Source: JACKOB01 sp024234575
Lineage (GTDB): Bacteria > Pseudomonadota > Gammaproteobacteria > Pseudomonadales > Oleiphilaceae
Assembly (NCBI GenBank): GCA_051208035.1
Contig: JBPJFZ010000005.1
Coordinates: 124,001 to 188,000, forward strand
Direction: 5' to 3'
DNA: 64,000 bases
Positions 39,126 to 50,262 of this stretch are shown here, piece after piece. The position numbers were made by a program, and so were the translations under genes. Each line of letters begins with the position of its first letter. Position 1 is the stretch's first letter. Below the pieces are notes generated by a model. That model was not told the DNA's origin. It worked only from the letters and a program-made list of their open reading frames with translations, and ran no database searches.

Positions 39126-40012
39126 TATGGTTTACCCTTTTCAGATGGTTCGCCATCAACGTCGTCGGCCAAGGCGCGATGAAAAGATCGCGCCTCATCT
39201 TTGAAAAGCACCAATATCAATCTACTTTGATTAAGTTTCGCCAGCGGTGCTGCGGTAACTTTTGCAAACGGACGACCGGGATCATGCTCGACACTTTTAA
39301 CAGTGGCTACCGGATAGCCAGTCGGAAAACGCCCGCCTAGCCCGGAGCTGACCAGCAAATCACCTTCAATGATATCCGCTGTATCAGGCACATTCGCCAG
39401 CTCAAGCTCGGAAACCAAGCCTTTACCGACAGCGATCGCTCTGACCCCATTACGATTGACCTGCACCGGCACTGCATGACTGCTATCAGACAACAGCAGC
39501 ACCCTGCTGGTAAACTCACTCGCTTCAACAATTTGCCCCATCAGTCCATGCGCATCCAGTACCGCCTGACCAACCTTAACACCATCTTTCGCCCCTTTAT
39601 TAATTACGACCTGATGGATATAGGGGTCAGGGTTAATACCAATCAGCTCAGAAACAATCACCGAGTCTTCAATTTGTGCAGAGGCATTCAATAGCTCTCG
39701 CAAACGATTGTTCTCGGCAGTCAGCGACACCAATCGCTGTAACTTTCTCTCAAGCACCGCAATTTGCACTTGCAAGGCATCATTCTCATCCGCTAACTGC
39801 TCGCGGGTCTTGATGGTATTGCCACTCCAGGAAAGCATCGTTGCTGGCAGGTCACTCACCCACTGAATAGGCGTCAGTACACTACTGATGGCGTGCCTTA
39901 GTATATCGACCCGTTCGAAACGATAATCCAGAACCATCAGAAAAATAGACAGGAGGCCAGCCAACAATAGACGGTAGCCTAAATAAGAACCCTGAACAAA
40001 AATGGTATTAAT
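39125..40012 (-). CDS. mreC: rod shape-determining protein MreC, apparent AUU start
   Basis: MreC: an N-terminal transmembrane helix, a coiled coil (EQLADENDALQVQIAVLERKL region) and two beta domains (VVINKGAKDGVKVGQAV; LLVSSGLGGRFPTGYP). The first conventional start in frame is TTG 39967, but it would cut off the family N-terminus. Reading upstream gives I-N-T-I-F-V-Q-G-S-Y-L-G-Y-R-L-L-L-A, aligning with E. coli MreC M-K-P-I-F-S-R-G-P-S-L-Q-I-R-L-I-L-A, with the ATT at 40012 in the place of Met1. GAGG lies 7 bases before that ATT and a TGA stop closes the frame at 40024-40022. Length would be 295 residues. See findings. Confidence 0.85.
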   Translation of the reverse strand: MNTIFVQGSYLGYRLLLAGLLSIFLMVLDYRFERVDILRHAISSVLTPIQWVSDLPATMLSWSGNTIKTREQLADENDALQVQIAVLERKLQRLVSLTAENNRLRELLNASAQIEDSVIVSELIGINPDPYIHQVVINKGAKDGVKVGQAVLDAHGLMGQIVEASEFTSRVLLLSDSSHAVPVQVNRNGVRAIAVGKGLVSELELANVPDTADIIEGDLLVSSGLGGRFPTGYPVATVKSVEHDPGRPFAKVTAAPLAKLNQSRLILVLFKDEARSFHRALADDVDGEPSEKGKP

Positions 40013-40220
40013 AGCTAAACCTCAATCACTTGCCCAATCACAAACAGATCCGTTGAGAACTAAAGACGACAACCGTTGACTCAACAAAACACTTGTGAAC
40101 CCTTAGTACCTTCAATTGTAGTGTTAATTCATTCAAACCGAAGGATTTTACTGGCAATTATGGCCAGAGAACTATTCAACTCGGTCAAAAAAACCAAGAC
40201 CATTCACGTCACCCCCCAAA

Positions 40221-40252
40221 ATAAAAAGCCAGGCAATCGCCTGGCTTTTCAA
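40221..40252 (-). terminator. rho-independent terminator after mreB
   Basis: Stem AAAAGCCAGGC (40224-40234) / GCCTGGCTTTT (40239-40249), loop of 4, followed on the minus strand by TTTTTATTTT. It lies 13 bases past the mreB stop, so most mreB transcripts should end before mreC, with readthrough or a separate promoter supplying mreC-mreD. Confidence 0.85.
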
Positions 40253-40264
40253 GTCCAATGGCAA

Positions 40265-41320
<1,056 letters not shown>

Positions 41321-41348
41321 TTAAAACGTCTATAGATGTAGTGCGGCA

Positions 41349-41377
41349 ACTTTAGCAGCGGCCAGACTGTAGGGCAA
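41349..41377 (-). promoter_or_regulatory. sigma-70 promoter of mreB
   Basis: On the minus strand TTGCCC (41377-41372) and TAAAGT (41354-41349) are separated by exactly 17 bases, and TGC directly precedes the -10, an extended -10 element. Predicted start near 41342, about 40 bases before the mreB ATG. Confidence 0.55.
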
Positions 41378-41729
41378 GCGACATTTCGGTTGTTACCGAT
41401 ATTTACTGATGAATGATCAAAGCACTCTTTCGCTGATGAAAAACACAGCTCAAAACGGTTATTTTCCATACAATTTAACGAGAACTTCCACAACAGAAAG
41501 AGCAACTTAATCAGAACAGACGCCCAGATCGCAAAACAAGCTCGCTAACTGACGCAAGCAACCCGGCTCAATCGCTGTCTGGCAGATAAAATGGCCTTAC
41601 CATCTTATTAATATCTGTTAGTATTACGCATTGAATTCATCTTGGCCGACGCTGCACAGGCAGAAAAGTACAGGCCAGCCCAAAGACAATAACATTGATA
41701 CATTCAGTGACTTTCGAAAGGATCAAGCA
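41378..41729. promoter_or_regulatory. intergenic region upstream of gatC
   Basis: This stretch between the mreB promoter and gatC holds no gene that I can support. A candidate rightward promoter is TTACCA (41597-41602), 16 bases, TAGTAT (41619-41624), giving a leader of about 100 bases before gatC. The reading frame open from 41631 is just upstream extension of gatC. Confidence 0.35.
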
Positions 41730-42017
41730 GTGTCTATACAACAATCAGACGTTGAAAAAATTGCCCACCTGGCCCGCCTGGAAGTTTCGGCAGAGCAAGC
41801 TCAAAGACTCACGAAAGATCTGTCAAATATCCTGGATCTGGTTGATCAGTTACAGGCTGCCAAAACAGACGGCATCGCCCCCATGGCCCACCCAATGGAT
41901 GCTGAACAAAGGCTTCGTGCCGACACCGTTACCGAAACCAACCAGCGGGATGCCCTGCAATCTGTTGCGCCCGCCGTCGAAAACGGACTTTACCTGGTGC
42001 CTAAAGTTATTGAGTAA
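41730..42017 (+). CDS. gatC: Asp-tRNA(Asn)/Glu-tRNA(Gln) amidotransferase subunit C
   Basis: A 95-residue GatC starting [19 protein letters not shown]. Start at GTG 41730 is chosen because GAAAGGA (41716-41722) lies 7 bases upstream and the family is 95-100 residues. GatC wraps GatA and GatB in the complex that amidates mischarged Asp-tRNA(Asn) and/or Glu-tRNA(Gln). E. coli lacks this pathway; Pseudomonas and many marine gammaproteobacteria have it. Confidence 0.95.
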   Translation: MSIQQSDVEKIAHLARLEVSAEQAQRLTKDLSNILDLVDQLQAAKTDGIAPMAHPMDAEQRLRADTVTETNQRDALQSVAPAVENGLYLVPKVIE

Positions 42018-42080
42018 CCCTCACTACATATCTCATCAGCAACCATTGATACCATTCACCACCAATACAGATAGCCTAAA

Positions 42081-43535
42081 ATGCATAACAAAACCGTTGC
42101 AGAATTATCCAAAGGCCTTGCGCAAAAAGAGTTTTCCAGCGAAGAGCTGACCAGCCATTTCCTAAATAGAATCGAGACGCTGGATGGCCGCTACAACAGC
42201 TTTATTACCGTTTGCAAAGAGCAAGCGCTCGCTGATGCCCGTGCCGCCGACAAAAAAATACAATCAGGTACAGCCACGGCCTGGACGGGCATCCCTTTTG
42301 CCCATAAAGACATTTTCTGTACGCAAGGGGTTACCACTACCTGCGGCTCTAAAATGCTGGCAAACTTTCGCCCCCCCTACGATGCAACCGTAGCCCTGAA
42401 ATTTAAAGAGCAGGGGGCCGTTTGTTTGGGTAAAACAAATATGGATGAGTTCGCCATGGGTTCTTCCAATGAATCCAGTTACTTTGGCAAAGTGGTGAAT
42501 CCCTGGGGTGGCAATCTTGTACCAGGAGGTTCATCAGGTGGCTCTGCCAGCGCCGTCGCTGCGCGCCTGACACCAGCGGCGACAGCCACCGACACCGGCG
42601 GTTCCATTCGGCAACCCGCTGCACTATGTGGCATTACCGGACTTAAACCTACTTACGGACGCGTATCAAGGCTTGGCATGATTGCCTTTGCTTCAAGCCT
42701 CGACCAAGGCGGCCCGATGGCGCGCACGGCCGAAGATGCGGCGATGATGCTAAATGTAATGGCCGGCTTCGACCCTAAAGACTCTACCAGCCTGGACAAT
42801 CCTGTACCTGACTACACCGCGACACTGAATCAGGATATAAAGGGTCTGCGTATTGGTCTGCCCAAAGAATTTTTTACCTCTGACCTCGACAGCAAGATGG
42901 CTGGCGCCATTCGCGCTGCAATCGCCGAGCTGGAAAAGCGCGGCGCCATTTTGAAAGAAATCAGTCTGCCGCATTCGGCACTTTCGGTGCCTGCTTACTA
43001 CGTCATTGCGCCAGCAGAGTGCTCTGCCAACCTGTCCCGCTTTGACGGAGTTCGCTATGGTCATCGTTGCGACGATCCTAAAGACTTAATGGACCTTTAC
43101 ATGAGAAGCCGCTCGGAAGGATTTGGCGAAGAAGTTAAGCGCAGAATACTTATCGGCACTTATGCACTGTCGGCAGGCTACTATGATGCTTATTACAGAA
43201 AAGCTCAGCAGGTGCGCCGGCTTATCAAGAATGATTTTACCGAAGCTTTTGCAGACGTAGACGTCATTGCCTCGCCCACCTCACCTTCGCCGGCATTTGG
43301 TTTTGGCTCGAAGGGAGATGACCCCGTCAAAATGTATCTGGAAGACATCTTCACCATATCAACCAACCTTGCAGGCCTGCCTGGTATGTCTATTCCTGCG
43401 GGCGAAATTGATGGACTGCCAATAGGGTTACAACTAATCGGAAACTACTTTGATGAAGGGCGCCTGCTGAATGTTGCGCATCAGTTTCAGACAGTAACTG
43501 ACTGGCACACCAAAGCACCCAAAGGAACATCCTAA
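42081..43535 (+). CDS. gatA: Asp-tRNA(Asn)/Glu-tRNA(Gln) amidotransferase subunit A
   Basis: A 484-residue amidase-signature enzyme. The Ser-cisSer-Lys triad is visible: Lys76 (PFAHKDIF), Ser151 (VPGGSSGGS) and nucleophile Ser175 ([11 protein letters not shown]). It releases ammonia from glutamine, which passes to GatB. 63 bases after gatC. Confidence 0.97.
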   Translation: MHNKTVAELSKGLAQKEFSSEELTSHFLNRIETLDGRYNSFITVCKEQALADARAADKKIQSGTATAWTGIPFAHKDIFCTQGVTTTCGSKMLANFRPPYDATVALKFKEQGAVCLGKTNMDEFAMGSSNESSYFGKVVNPWGGNLVPGGSSGGSASAVAARLTPAATATDTGGSIRQPAALCGITGLKPTYGRVSRLGMIAFASSLDQGGPMARTAEDAAMMLNVMAGFDPKDSTSLDNPVPDYTATLNQDIKGLRIGLPKEFFTSDLDSKMAGAIRAAIAELEKRGAILKEISLPHSALSVPAYYVIAPAECSANLSRFDGVRYGHRCDDPKDLMDLYMRSRSEGFGEEVKRRILIGTYALSAGYYDAYYRKAQQVRRLIKNDFTEAFADVDVIASPTSPSPAFGFGSKGDDPVKMYLEDIFTISTNLAGLPGMSIPAGEIDGLPIGLQLIGNYFDEGRLLNVAHQFQTVTDWHTKAPKGTS

Positions 43536-43645
43536 GCGCTTCCATCCCTAAAAATCTTTAGGCAGGAATTGATTTACAAACAAGAAGACGAAGCGCCAGC
43601 CATGTCCGGCGCTATCTCCAAGCGAATTTAGAAGGGTTAAGAATC

Positions 43646-45094
43646 ATGCAATGGGAAACGGTGATCGGGCTTGAAATTCACGTTCAACTCGCCACAAAGT
43701 CGAAGATATTCTCCGGCTCCAGCACTACTTTTGGTGCCGAACCAAACACTCAGGCATCTGCGGTAGACCTTGCAATGCCAGGCATGTTGCCTGTTGCCAA
43801 CGAACAGGCATTTCGTTATGCCATCATGTTTGGCCTGGCAATTGATGCTGAAATAAACAAGCGATCTGTATTCGAGAGAAAAAACTACTTTTATCCTGAC
43901 CTGCCTAAAGGCTATCAAACAACACAGCTTGCTGAACCAATTGTTGGTGCTGGTCATGTTGACGTGCAGCTAAGTGACGGCAGCAGCAAACGGATTCGAA
44001 TCCACCACGCACATTTAGAAGAAGATGCCGGTAAATCTCTTCACGAAGATTTTCATGGAATGTCTGGCATCGACCTGAACCGCGCCGGTACACCGCTCAT
44101 CGAAATAGTCACTGAACCGGACATGCGAAATTCAGAAGAGGCCGTCGCCTGCGCTCGAAAACTACATGCAATTGTTACCTCGCTTGGCATTTGTGATGGA
44201 GAAATGGCACAAGGATCAATGCGGTTCGATGTCAACGTATCTGTCCGTCCTAAAGGTGAAGATAAGCTCGGCACCAGAACAGAAACGAAAAACCTGAACT
44301 CTTTCCGCTTTATGGAACGAGCAATCAAGCTCGAAGTTGAGCGCCAGATCGAACTTATTGAAGACGGAGGCTCTGTCACACAGGAAACACGTCTTTATGA
44401 TGGTGACAAGCACTTCTCACGGGCAATGCGCAGCAAGGAAGAAGCCAACGACTATCGTTACTTCCCTTGCCCCGATTTACTACCGGTAGTGTTTGATGAT
44501 GACTATATCGCCCGAATAAAAGCAGACTTGCCAGAGCTGCCCGACAATCGTCAAGCGCGCTTTATCGAGCAGTACGGACTGTCTTTGTACGACGCATCCA
44601 TCCTTAGTGCCGAAGCCAATATGGCCAGCTTTTTTGAGGCGGTCGTGAAAGCCTGCGACGACGCCAAGCTCGCCGCCAACTGGATACTAGGCGAGCTGTC
44701 TGCCCGCCTAAATAGCGAAGAGCAGTCGGTTTCTGCCTCAAAAATCAGTGCGGTGCAGCTAGCCGCTCTGATCAAGCGCATTAAAGACAACACGCTATCT
44801 TCTGCAGGCGCCAAAAAAGTATTTGAAGCACTGTGGAATGGCGAAAACACAGATGTTGATGCCATTATCGAAGCAAACGGACTCAAGCAGGTTTCTGACA
44901 CAGGTGCACTGGAAAAACTAGTAGACGAAGTCTTAGCTGGCCTGCCAGACCAGATCGCACAGTATCAGGAAGCTGATGAGAAAAAACGCAAAAAGCTGAT
45001 GGGAGGTTTTATGGGTCCACTCATGAAAGCCTCTAAAGGACAAGGTAACCCTAAATTATTTACCGAAATCCTTATACGCAAACTGGGCGAATGA
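43646..45094 (+). CDS. gatB: Asp-tRNA(Asn)/Glu-tRNA(Gln) amidotransferase subunit B
   Basis: A 482-residue GatB starting [20 protein letters not shown], with [20 protein letters not shown] segment [17 protein letters not shown] and the C-terminal YqeY-like tRNA-binding domain. It activates the tRNA-bound Glu/Asp with ATP and transfers ammonia. Last gene of gatCAB, followed by a strong terminator. Confidence 0.97.
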   Translation: MQWETVIGLEIHVQLATKSKIFSGSSTTFGAEPNTQASAVDLAMPGMLPVANEQAFRYAIMFGLAIDAEINKRSVFERKNYFYPDLPKGYQTTQLAEPIVGAGHVDVQLSDGSSKRIRIHHAHLEEDAGKSLHEDFHGMSGIDLNRAGTPLIEIVTEPDMRNSEEAVACARKLHAIVTSLGICDGEMAQGSMRFDVNVSVRPKGEDKLGTRTETKNLNSFRFMERAIKLEVERQIELIEDGGSVTQETRLYDGDKHFSRAMRSKEEANDYRYFPCPDLLPVVFDDDYIARIKADLPELPDNRQARFIEQYGLSLYDASILSAEANMASFFEAVVKACDDAKLAANWILGELSARLNSEEQSVSASKISAVQLAALIKRIKDNTLSSAGAKKVFEALWNGENTDVDAIIEANGLKQVSDTGALEKLVDEVLAGLPDQIAQYQEADEKKRKKLMGGFMGPLMKASKGQGNPKLFTEILIRKLGE

Positions 45095-45115
45095 ACGAAT
45101 CACCCAGCAAAAACT

Positions 45116-45145
45116 AAAAAGGCCCAATAAAGGGCCTTTTTAGTT
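45116..45145 (+). terminator. bidirectional terminator between gatB and rimO
   Basis: Stem AAAAAGGCCC (45116-45125) / GGGCCTTTTT (45132-45141) with a 6-base loop, T-run on the right and A-run on the left. It serves gatB on the plus strand and convergent rimO (stop at 45180) on the minus strand. Confidence 0.88.
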
Positions 45146-45179
45146 TATTAACGGCTAAAGCAATGCAACGGGTTGCGGG

Positions 45180-46550
45180 CTATTCTGCCAGATGCGCCCA
45201 CATATCGTGCTCGTCAGCCTCTTCAATCACAACATCAAGAATGTCGCCTGGCTGAACATTGGTCACGTTATCAATAAACACCAGGCCGTCAATATCTGGC
45301 GCATCCCCCATCGTTCGCGCCACCGAACCCTCTTCAGTGACCTCATCAACGATTACCAGCATACGCTTACCGACCTTGCGCTGCAGGCGCTCAGCACTAA
45401 TCTCTTCCTGTAATTCCATAAATCGCGCAAATCGCTCTTCTTTCACATCTTCAGGAACCGGCTCAGCCAAATCATTGGCAACCGCCCCTTCCACCGGAGA
45501 GTATTTAAAACAGCCCACTCGATCTAACTGCGCTTCCTGCAGGAAATCCAACAGCAACTGAAAATCCTCTTCCGTCTCTCCCGGAAAGCCGACAATAAAC
45601 GTGCTGCGGATGGTCAACTCAGGACAAACTTCTCGCCATGACTTGATACGAGCCAGCGTATTCTCAATCGCTCCTGGGCGTTTCATCATTTTCAGAATGC
45701 GCGGACTGGCATGCTGCAAAGGTATGTCGAGGTAAGGAAGAATTTTTCCCTCAGCCATCAAGGGTATTACTTCATCGATATGCGGATAAGGGTACAAATA
45801 GTGCAATCTCACCCAGGCACCCAATTTACCCAGCTCTTCACACATCTCAAGAAAACGCGTTTTCACCGGCTGTCCATTCCAGAAGCCCGTGCGGTACTTC
45901 ACATCGACGCCATAGGCCCCGGTATCCTGGGACACTATCAACAGTTCTTTTACGCCATTTTTAACCAGCCTCTGCGCCTCATCCAGCACACTTCCGATTG
46001 GGCGACTATCAAGCTTGCCTCGCATAGACGGGATAATACAGAAGGTGCATTTCTGGTTGCAGCCTTCGGATATTTTTAGATAGGCATAGTGCCTGGGTGT
46101 CAATTTAACACCCTGATCAGGGATCAAGTGTTCGAATGGATTATGCTCGGGCTTTGGCACATATTGATGCACCTGCGCAAGAACATTCTCGTAGGCATGC
46201 GGACCAGTCACACCCAACACATTGGGGTGAACCTCACGAATCTCATCTTCTCTGGCACCCAGACACCCCGTTACCAATACTTTTCCATTCTCTTTCAATG
46301 CCTCGCCAATGGCATCAAGAGATTCTTGCACCGCACTGTCTATAAAACCGCACGTATTAACGATTACCATGTCAGCATCGTCATAATTTGGCACCACTTC
46401 GTAGCCTTCGATTTTAAGCTGCGTAAGAATACGCTCAGAATCAACGGTATTTTTAGGGCAACCCAGACTGACAAAGCCTACCCGACCATTTCTGGTCGCC
46501 GCCACGTCTTTCGTTTCAACTTTATTACTTGCGATTTCGTTACTACTCAT
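45180..46550 (-). CDS. rimO: ribosomal protein S12 methylthiotransferase RimO
   Basis: A 456-residue radical-SAM methylthiotransferase. The auxiliary cluster cysteines are Cys31 (GCPKN), Cys67 (NTCGF) and Cys96 (GCLGA); the radical-SAM motif is CNQKCTFC (164, 168, 171); a TRAM domain closes the protein. It adds a methylthio group to the conserved Asp of S12. It is distinguished from MiaB by SLGCPKN and the acidic C-terminal end. Monocistronic here. Confidence 0.96.
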   Translation of the reverse strand: MSSNEIASNKVETKDVAATRNGRVGFVSLGCPKNTVDSERILTQLKIEGYEVVPNYDDADMVIVNTCGFIDSAVQESLDAIGEALKENGKVLVTGCLGAREDEIREVHPNVLGVTGPHAYENVLAQVHQYVPKPEHNPFEHLIPDQGVKLTPRHYAYLKISEGCNQKCTFCIIPSMRGKLDSRPIGSVLDEAQRLVKNGVKELLIVSQDTGAYGVDVKYRTGFWNGQPVKTRFLEMCEELGKLGAWVRLHYLYPYPHIDEVIPLMAEGKILPYLDIPLQHASPRILKMMKRPGAIENTLARIKSWREVCPELTIRSTFIVGFPGETEEDFQLLLDFLQEAQLDRVGCFKYSPVEGAVANDLAEPVPEDVKEERFARFMELQEEISAERLQRKVGKRMLVIVDEVTEEGSVARTMGDAPDIDGLVFIDNVTNVQPGDILDVVIEEADEHDMWAHLAE

Positions 46551-46656
46551 AATGACTCAACACCAGTGCTCAGATTTTGCGCGGATTTTATCAGCAATCC
46601 ACCTGAAAATATATTCGCAATCTCAGTCTCATCCGCCAACATCTAGCTGCTCTAAA

Positions 46657-46842
46657 TCACGTCATCGCTAACACTAAGCTAACGATTGTTAACAATAACA
46701 CCGAAGTATTTGCATAAAAAAACAAACCGTTCATTGCCAGCACCAACAGAAAATAACTAATATAATCAAAAGGCTCCTTCTTTTTTAAAGGATGCACTTT
46801 AACAAAGTCACTCAATACTCTGTCGGGCCACAATGCAAACAA
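46657..46842 (-). CDS. possible small membrane protein (uncertain)
   Basis: An open frame of about 61 codons with a charged N-terminal half (SDFVKVHPLKKKEPFDY) and a long hydrophobic C-terminal half, like small single- or double-helix membrane proteins such as DUF3094. Only TTG codons are available as starts (46842, 46833), and no clear Shine-Dalgarno is present. It overlaps the start of the divergent PilZ gene by about 10 bases. It may be real, a remnant, or chance. Confidence 0.25.
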   Translation of the reverse strand: MFALWPDRVLSDFVKVHPLKKKEPFDYISYFLLVLAMNGLFFYANTSVLLLTIVSLVLAMT

Positions 46843-47216
46843 ACTTACGTTACCACAACCGCGTGACTACCCGTCTCGAAGCGATAATGAGCACGGGTAA
46901 AAATCAAGCGCTAATCGGCACGCTTGCGAATATATCCAAGGCAGGACTGATGATTGAGTGCAGCCGGCAAGTGGTTGAAGATCTGATTCCCAGAGACTCA
47001 ACACCATCACCAAAAACGCCTGTACGGTTGGAAGTTGCCTTTGATCTCTGGCTAAGTGAAGGCCAACCAGAGCACCTGCATTCTATATGCAACATCATCC
47101 ACGTCAGAAGAAAATCAAGGGAAATCTATCAAGTAGGCGTAGAGTTCCTTTCATTTCCGCACAATGATTATGCCGCTGTTGTTAAGTATGTTGACCAGCG
47201 CCTGCAAGCGTCTTGA
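46833..47216 (+). CDS. PilZ domain protein
   Basis: A 127-residue single-domain PilZ protein. Both c-di-GMP-binding motifs are present: R-x3-R as RYHNR (residues 6-10) and N-x-S-x2-G as NISKAG (33-38). It is therefore likely able to bind c-di-GMP; the partner it controls is unknown. It is divergent from rimO and separated by 294 bases from cysD, so its location gives no functional clue. Confidence 0.82.
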   Translation: MQTNLRYHNRVTTRLEAIMSTGKNQALIGTLANISKAGLMIECSRQVVEDLIPRDSTPSPKTPVRLEVAFDLWLSEGQPEHLHSICNIIHVRRKSREIYQVGVEFLSFPHNDYAAVVKYVDQRLQAS

Positions 47217-47510
47217 TTGGGTATCATAAAGCCCACAGCACAAGCATAAGAATCCGCCATATTGATATTTCATAATATTATATGCATTGGCCTTTTTATG
47301 CCTGATAAGAATTTGGTATAGTTTCCCTCAGCTGGTGATTTTTCAAACAGAACCACATTAACAACGAGAGAGCAAATTCTGCTGAAACAGCAAGCGTAAC
47401 TATGAACTCCGCCAAAGATTTCATAATTGCATCGAATATCTTGCTGCCAATCTGTTAGAATGCGCCTCCAAATTTATCCATCCCTTCGAACTACTGAAAC
47501 GGTTATTGCT
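47217..47510 (+). promoter_or_regulatory. upstream region of cysD with candidate promoter
   Basis: No gene is evident. TATAGT at 47317-47322, preceded by TGG, is a plausible extended -10; the -35 is poor. The leader would be about 180 bases and contains only a small hairpin (TGCTG/CAGCA, 47380-47392). Confidence 0.3.
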
Positions 47511-48419
47511 ATGGTGAAGTACGATTTAACCCACCTTAAACAACTTGAGGCTGAAAGCATTCACATTATTCGTGAAGTTGCTGCTGAGTTTGATAATCCT
47601 GTGATGCTTTATTCCATAGGCAAAGACTCGTCAGTGATGCTTCACCTGGCAAGAAAGGCTTTTTATCCCGGAAAACTGCCATTCCCTTTGATGCATATTG
47701 ACACCACCTGGAAATTCAAGGAAATGATCAAATTCCGTGATGATCAGGTCAAGAAGCACGATATGGACTTAATTGTGCACATCAACCCAGACGGCATTGA
47801 GGCCGGTATTGGCCCCTTTACCCACGGTAGCGCGAAACACACCGACATCATGAAGACTCAGGGCCTTAAGCAGGCACTCGACAAATACGGCTTCGATGCT
47901 GCCTTTGGCGGGGCGCGACGCGATGAAGAGAAATCACGTGCAAAAGAGCGTGTTTACTCGTTCCGCGACGCACACCATCGCTGGGACCCTAAGAACCAGC
48001 GGCCCGAGCTGTGGAATATCTACAACGGCAAAGTGAACAAAGGTGAGAGCATTCGCGTATTTCCGCTTTCTAACTGGACTGAGCTTGATATATGGCAGTA
48101 TATCCATCTTGAAAACATCGAAATCGTTCCTCTCTATTACTCAGCCAAACGACCTGTTGTTGAAAGAAGCGGCACTTTAATCATGGTCGACGATGAGCGC
48201 ATGCCCATGAAAGAGGGTGAAACGCCCAAGATGGAATCTGTTCGCTTCCGCACCCTGGGCTGCTATCCACTAACAGGCGCTGTTCGCTCTGAAGCAACCA
48301 CATTACCTGAAATCATTCAGGAGATGTTGCTGGCTACAAGTTCAGAACGACAAGGACGAGTAATCGACCACGATCAGTCCGGTTCAATGGAACAGAAAAA
48401 ACGCGAAGGCTATTTCTAA
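47511..48419 (+). CDS. cysD: sulfate adenylyltransferase subunit 2
   Basis: The start ATG 47511 gives 302 residues beginning [24 protein letters not shown], matching the family exactly; the frame extends upstream to 47427 without homology. The PP-loop variant [13 protein letters not shown] is at 34-46. CysD forms APS from sulfate and ATP, driven by the CysN GTPase. 93 bases before cysN. Confidence 0.96.
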   Translation: MVKYDLTHLKQLEAESIHIIREVAAEFDNPVMLYSIGKDSSVMLHLARKAFYPGKLPFPLMHIDTTWKFKEMIKFRDDQVKKHDMDLIVHINPDGIEAGIGPFTHGSAKHTDIMKTQGLKQALDKYGFDAAFGGARRDEEKSRAKERVYSFRDAHHRWDPKNQRPELWNIYNGKVNKGESIRVFPLSNWTELDIWQYIHLENIEIVPLYYSAKRPVVERSGTLIMVDDERMPMKEGETPKMESVRFRTLGCYPLTGAVRSEATTLPEIIQEMLLATSSERQGRVIDHDQSGSMEQKKREGYF

Positions 48420-48512
48420 ACACGAAACCGTACCTGCGCGTAACAACAGATCCCCAAGGCAAAGCCGGATTGTATTCACCGGCTTATGGAAAAGTTTTAA
48501 GAGATTATTAGC

Positions 48513-50141
48513 ATGTCACACCAATCAGAACTTATCAGCACTGATATCAACGAGTATCTGAAACAACATGAAGAAAAAGAACTGCTGCGCTTACTGACCT
48601 GCGGTAGTGTCGACGATGGCAAGAGCACGCTGATCGGCAGACTTTTGCATGACTCAAAAATGATCTATGAAGACCACATGGAAGCGCTGAAGAAAGACAG
48701 TGTAAAATCAGGTACAACAGGCGAAGAAATTGACCTCGCTCTGCTGGTTGATGGTCTGCAGGCAGAGCGCGAGCAAGGCATCACCATTGACGTGGCATAC
48801 CGCTATTTCTCTACCGCCAAAAGAAAGTTCATCATTGCCGATACACCTGGGCACGAGCAATACACCCGCAATATGGCAACAGGCGCGTCCACGGCACACT
48901 TAGCAATAATCCTGATTGATGCCCGTTACGGTGTACTCACACAAACCAGACGGCACTCTTTTATCGCCTCCCTGCTCGGCATCAAGCATATTGTTGTTGC
49001 AATCAACAAAATGGATCTGGTGGGTTACAGTGAAGAGCGCTTCAATGAGATCAAAGACAGCTATCAAAAGTTCGCTGCAGAACTCAACCTAAGAGACATT
49101 CACTTCGTGCCAATCTCCGCATTAAAGGGAGAAAACGTGGTCAACAAAAGCGAGCACACCCCCTGGTTTACGGGTAAGCCGCTCATGGAAATTCTCGAAG
49201 GCGTAGAGATTGCTGCAGACAAAAATATCGAAGATTTCCGCTTCCCGGTGCAATATGTCAACCGACCAAACTTAGACTTCAGAGGGTTCTGCGGCACCGT
49301 TGCATCTGGCACCATTAAAAAAGGTGATGCAATAACCGCTATCCCTTCGCTAAAAACCAGCAAGGTAAAAGACATCGTTACATTTGATGGCTCACTTGAT
49401 GAAGCCTTCATTGATCAGGCAGTTACAATCACCCTCGAAAGTGAAATCGATATCAGTCGTGGCGACATGATTGTGAAGAGCGACAACCTGCCACAAATCA
49501 GTAATCGTCTGGACGCACATATTGTTTGGATGGCCGAAGATGCAATGCGACCAGGTAAGCTTTATAACATTAAGCTCTCAAGCAACTCTATCTCTGGCTC
49601 GATCTCCCGCATCAAGCATCAGATTGATGTCAACACCATGGAAAAGCACGCCTGCGAGCGCCTGCACTTAAATGAAATCGGGCTGTGCGAAGTCACGCTT
49701 AACCAACCTGCCGCATTTGATCCATATCCACAGAACCGGGCAACTGGCGCGTTCATCATAATCGACCGACTAACCAACGTCACCGTTGGTGCAGGCATGA
49801 TTGAGGGCAAAGCGGATGAGGCTGCCTTTACTCCCGTTTCAGCAGAAGAGCGTGAAGCGCGCTTTGGCCAGAAGCCTTCGATCATTGTGTGCTCTGGCAG
49901 CAAAGGCCTGCTATTGGCGCAATCTATCGAGCGCAAGCTGTTCAACAAGGGTCAAATCGTCGCTTTAATTGCGGAACAGGCACAGAACGATGCCGACCGA
50001 CTGAAGCTGGCAGAAACTCTGTGCACACTGGGTCTCGTATGTATTGTGGCAGCAGATACAAAGCAGACATCCGAAAAAATTGCAGTTTCGCTGTCTGCTC
50101 AGACCGACGAAGATGTTAACAAAGCTTTAAAATCGGTATAA
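48513..50141 (+). CDS. cysN: sulfate adenylyltransferase subunit 1 with degenerate APS-kinase tail
   Basis: Residues 1-450 are CysN: P-loop GSVDDGKST (31-39), [15 protein letters not shown], and the elongation-factor-like domains 2 and 3. Residues 454-542 are extra relative to single-domain CysN (about 475 residues in E. coli) and run in register with the start of the APS kinase domain of CysNC fusions ([20 protein letters not shown] against a P-loop region), but the P-loop GxxGxGKS/T is lost and the region ends before the rest of the kinase. The tail is probably non-catalytic. See findings. Confidence 0.92.
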   Translation: MSHQSELISTDINEYLKQHEEKELLRLLTCGSVDDGKSTLIGRLLHDSKMIYEDHMEALKKDSVKSGTTGEEIDLALLVDGLQAEREQGITIDVAYRYFSTAKRKFIIADTPGHEQYTRNMATGASTAHLAIILIDARYGVLTQTRRHSFIASLLGIKHIVVAINKMDLVGYSEERFNEIKDSYQKFAAELNLRDIHFVPISALKGENVVNKSEHTPWFTGKPLMEILEGVEIAADKNIEDFRFPVQYVNRPNLDFRGFCGTVASGTIKKGDAITAIPSLKTSKVKDIVTFDGSLDEAFIDQAVTITLESEIDISRGDMIVKSDNLPQISNRLDAHIVWMAEDAMRPGKLYNIKLSSNSISGSISRIKHQIDVNTMEKHACERLHLNEIGLCEVTLNQPAAFDPYPQNRATGAFIIIDRLTNVTVGAGMIEGKADEAAFTPVSAEEREARFGQKPSIIVCSGSKGLLLAQSIERKLFNKGQIVALIAEQAQNDADRLKLAETLCTLGLVCIVAADTKQTSEKIAVSLSAQTDEDVNKALKSV

Positions 50142-50262
50142 CCACAAGACGGGTGGCGGCAGCACACCGCTCCGCCGCCACCTGCTTTAAAAAGGGTGTA
50201 CAGATTAGTAACAAAACCGTCCCAATCAGCACTTCTTAGCTTAACCATACCCAGGAACACTC

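Noticed and set aside
39965..39967. TTG 39967 as the normal start of mreC
   Set aside because: It truncates the conserved N-terminus and has no Shine-Dalgarno at the correct distance; an upstream AUU explains the sequence better.
46089..46646. A 185-codon plus-strand frame opposite rimO
   Set aside because: Antisense to rimO with no translation signal.
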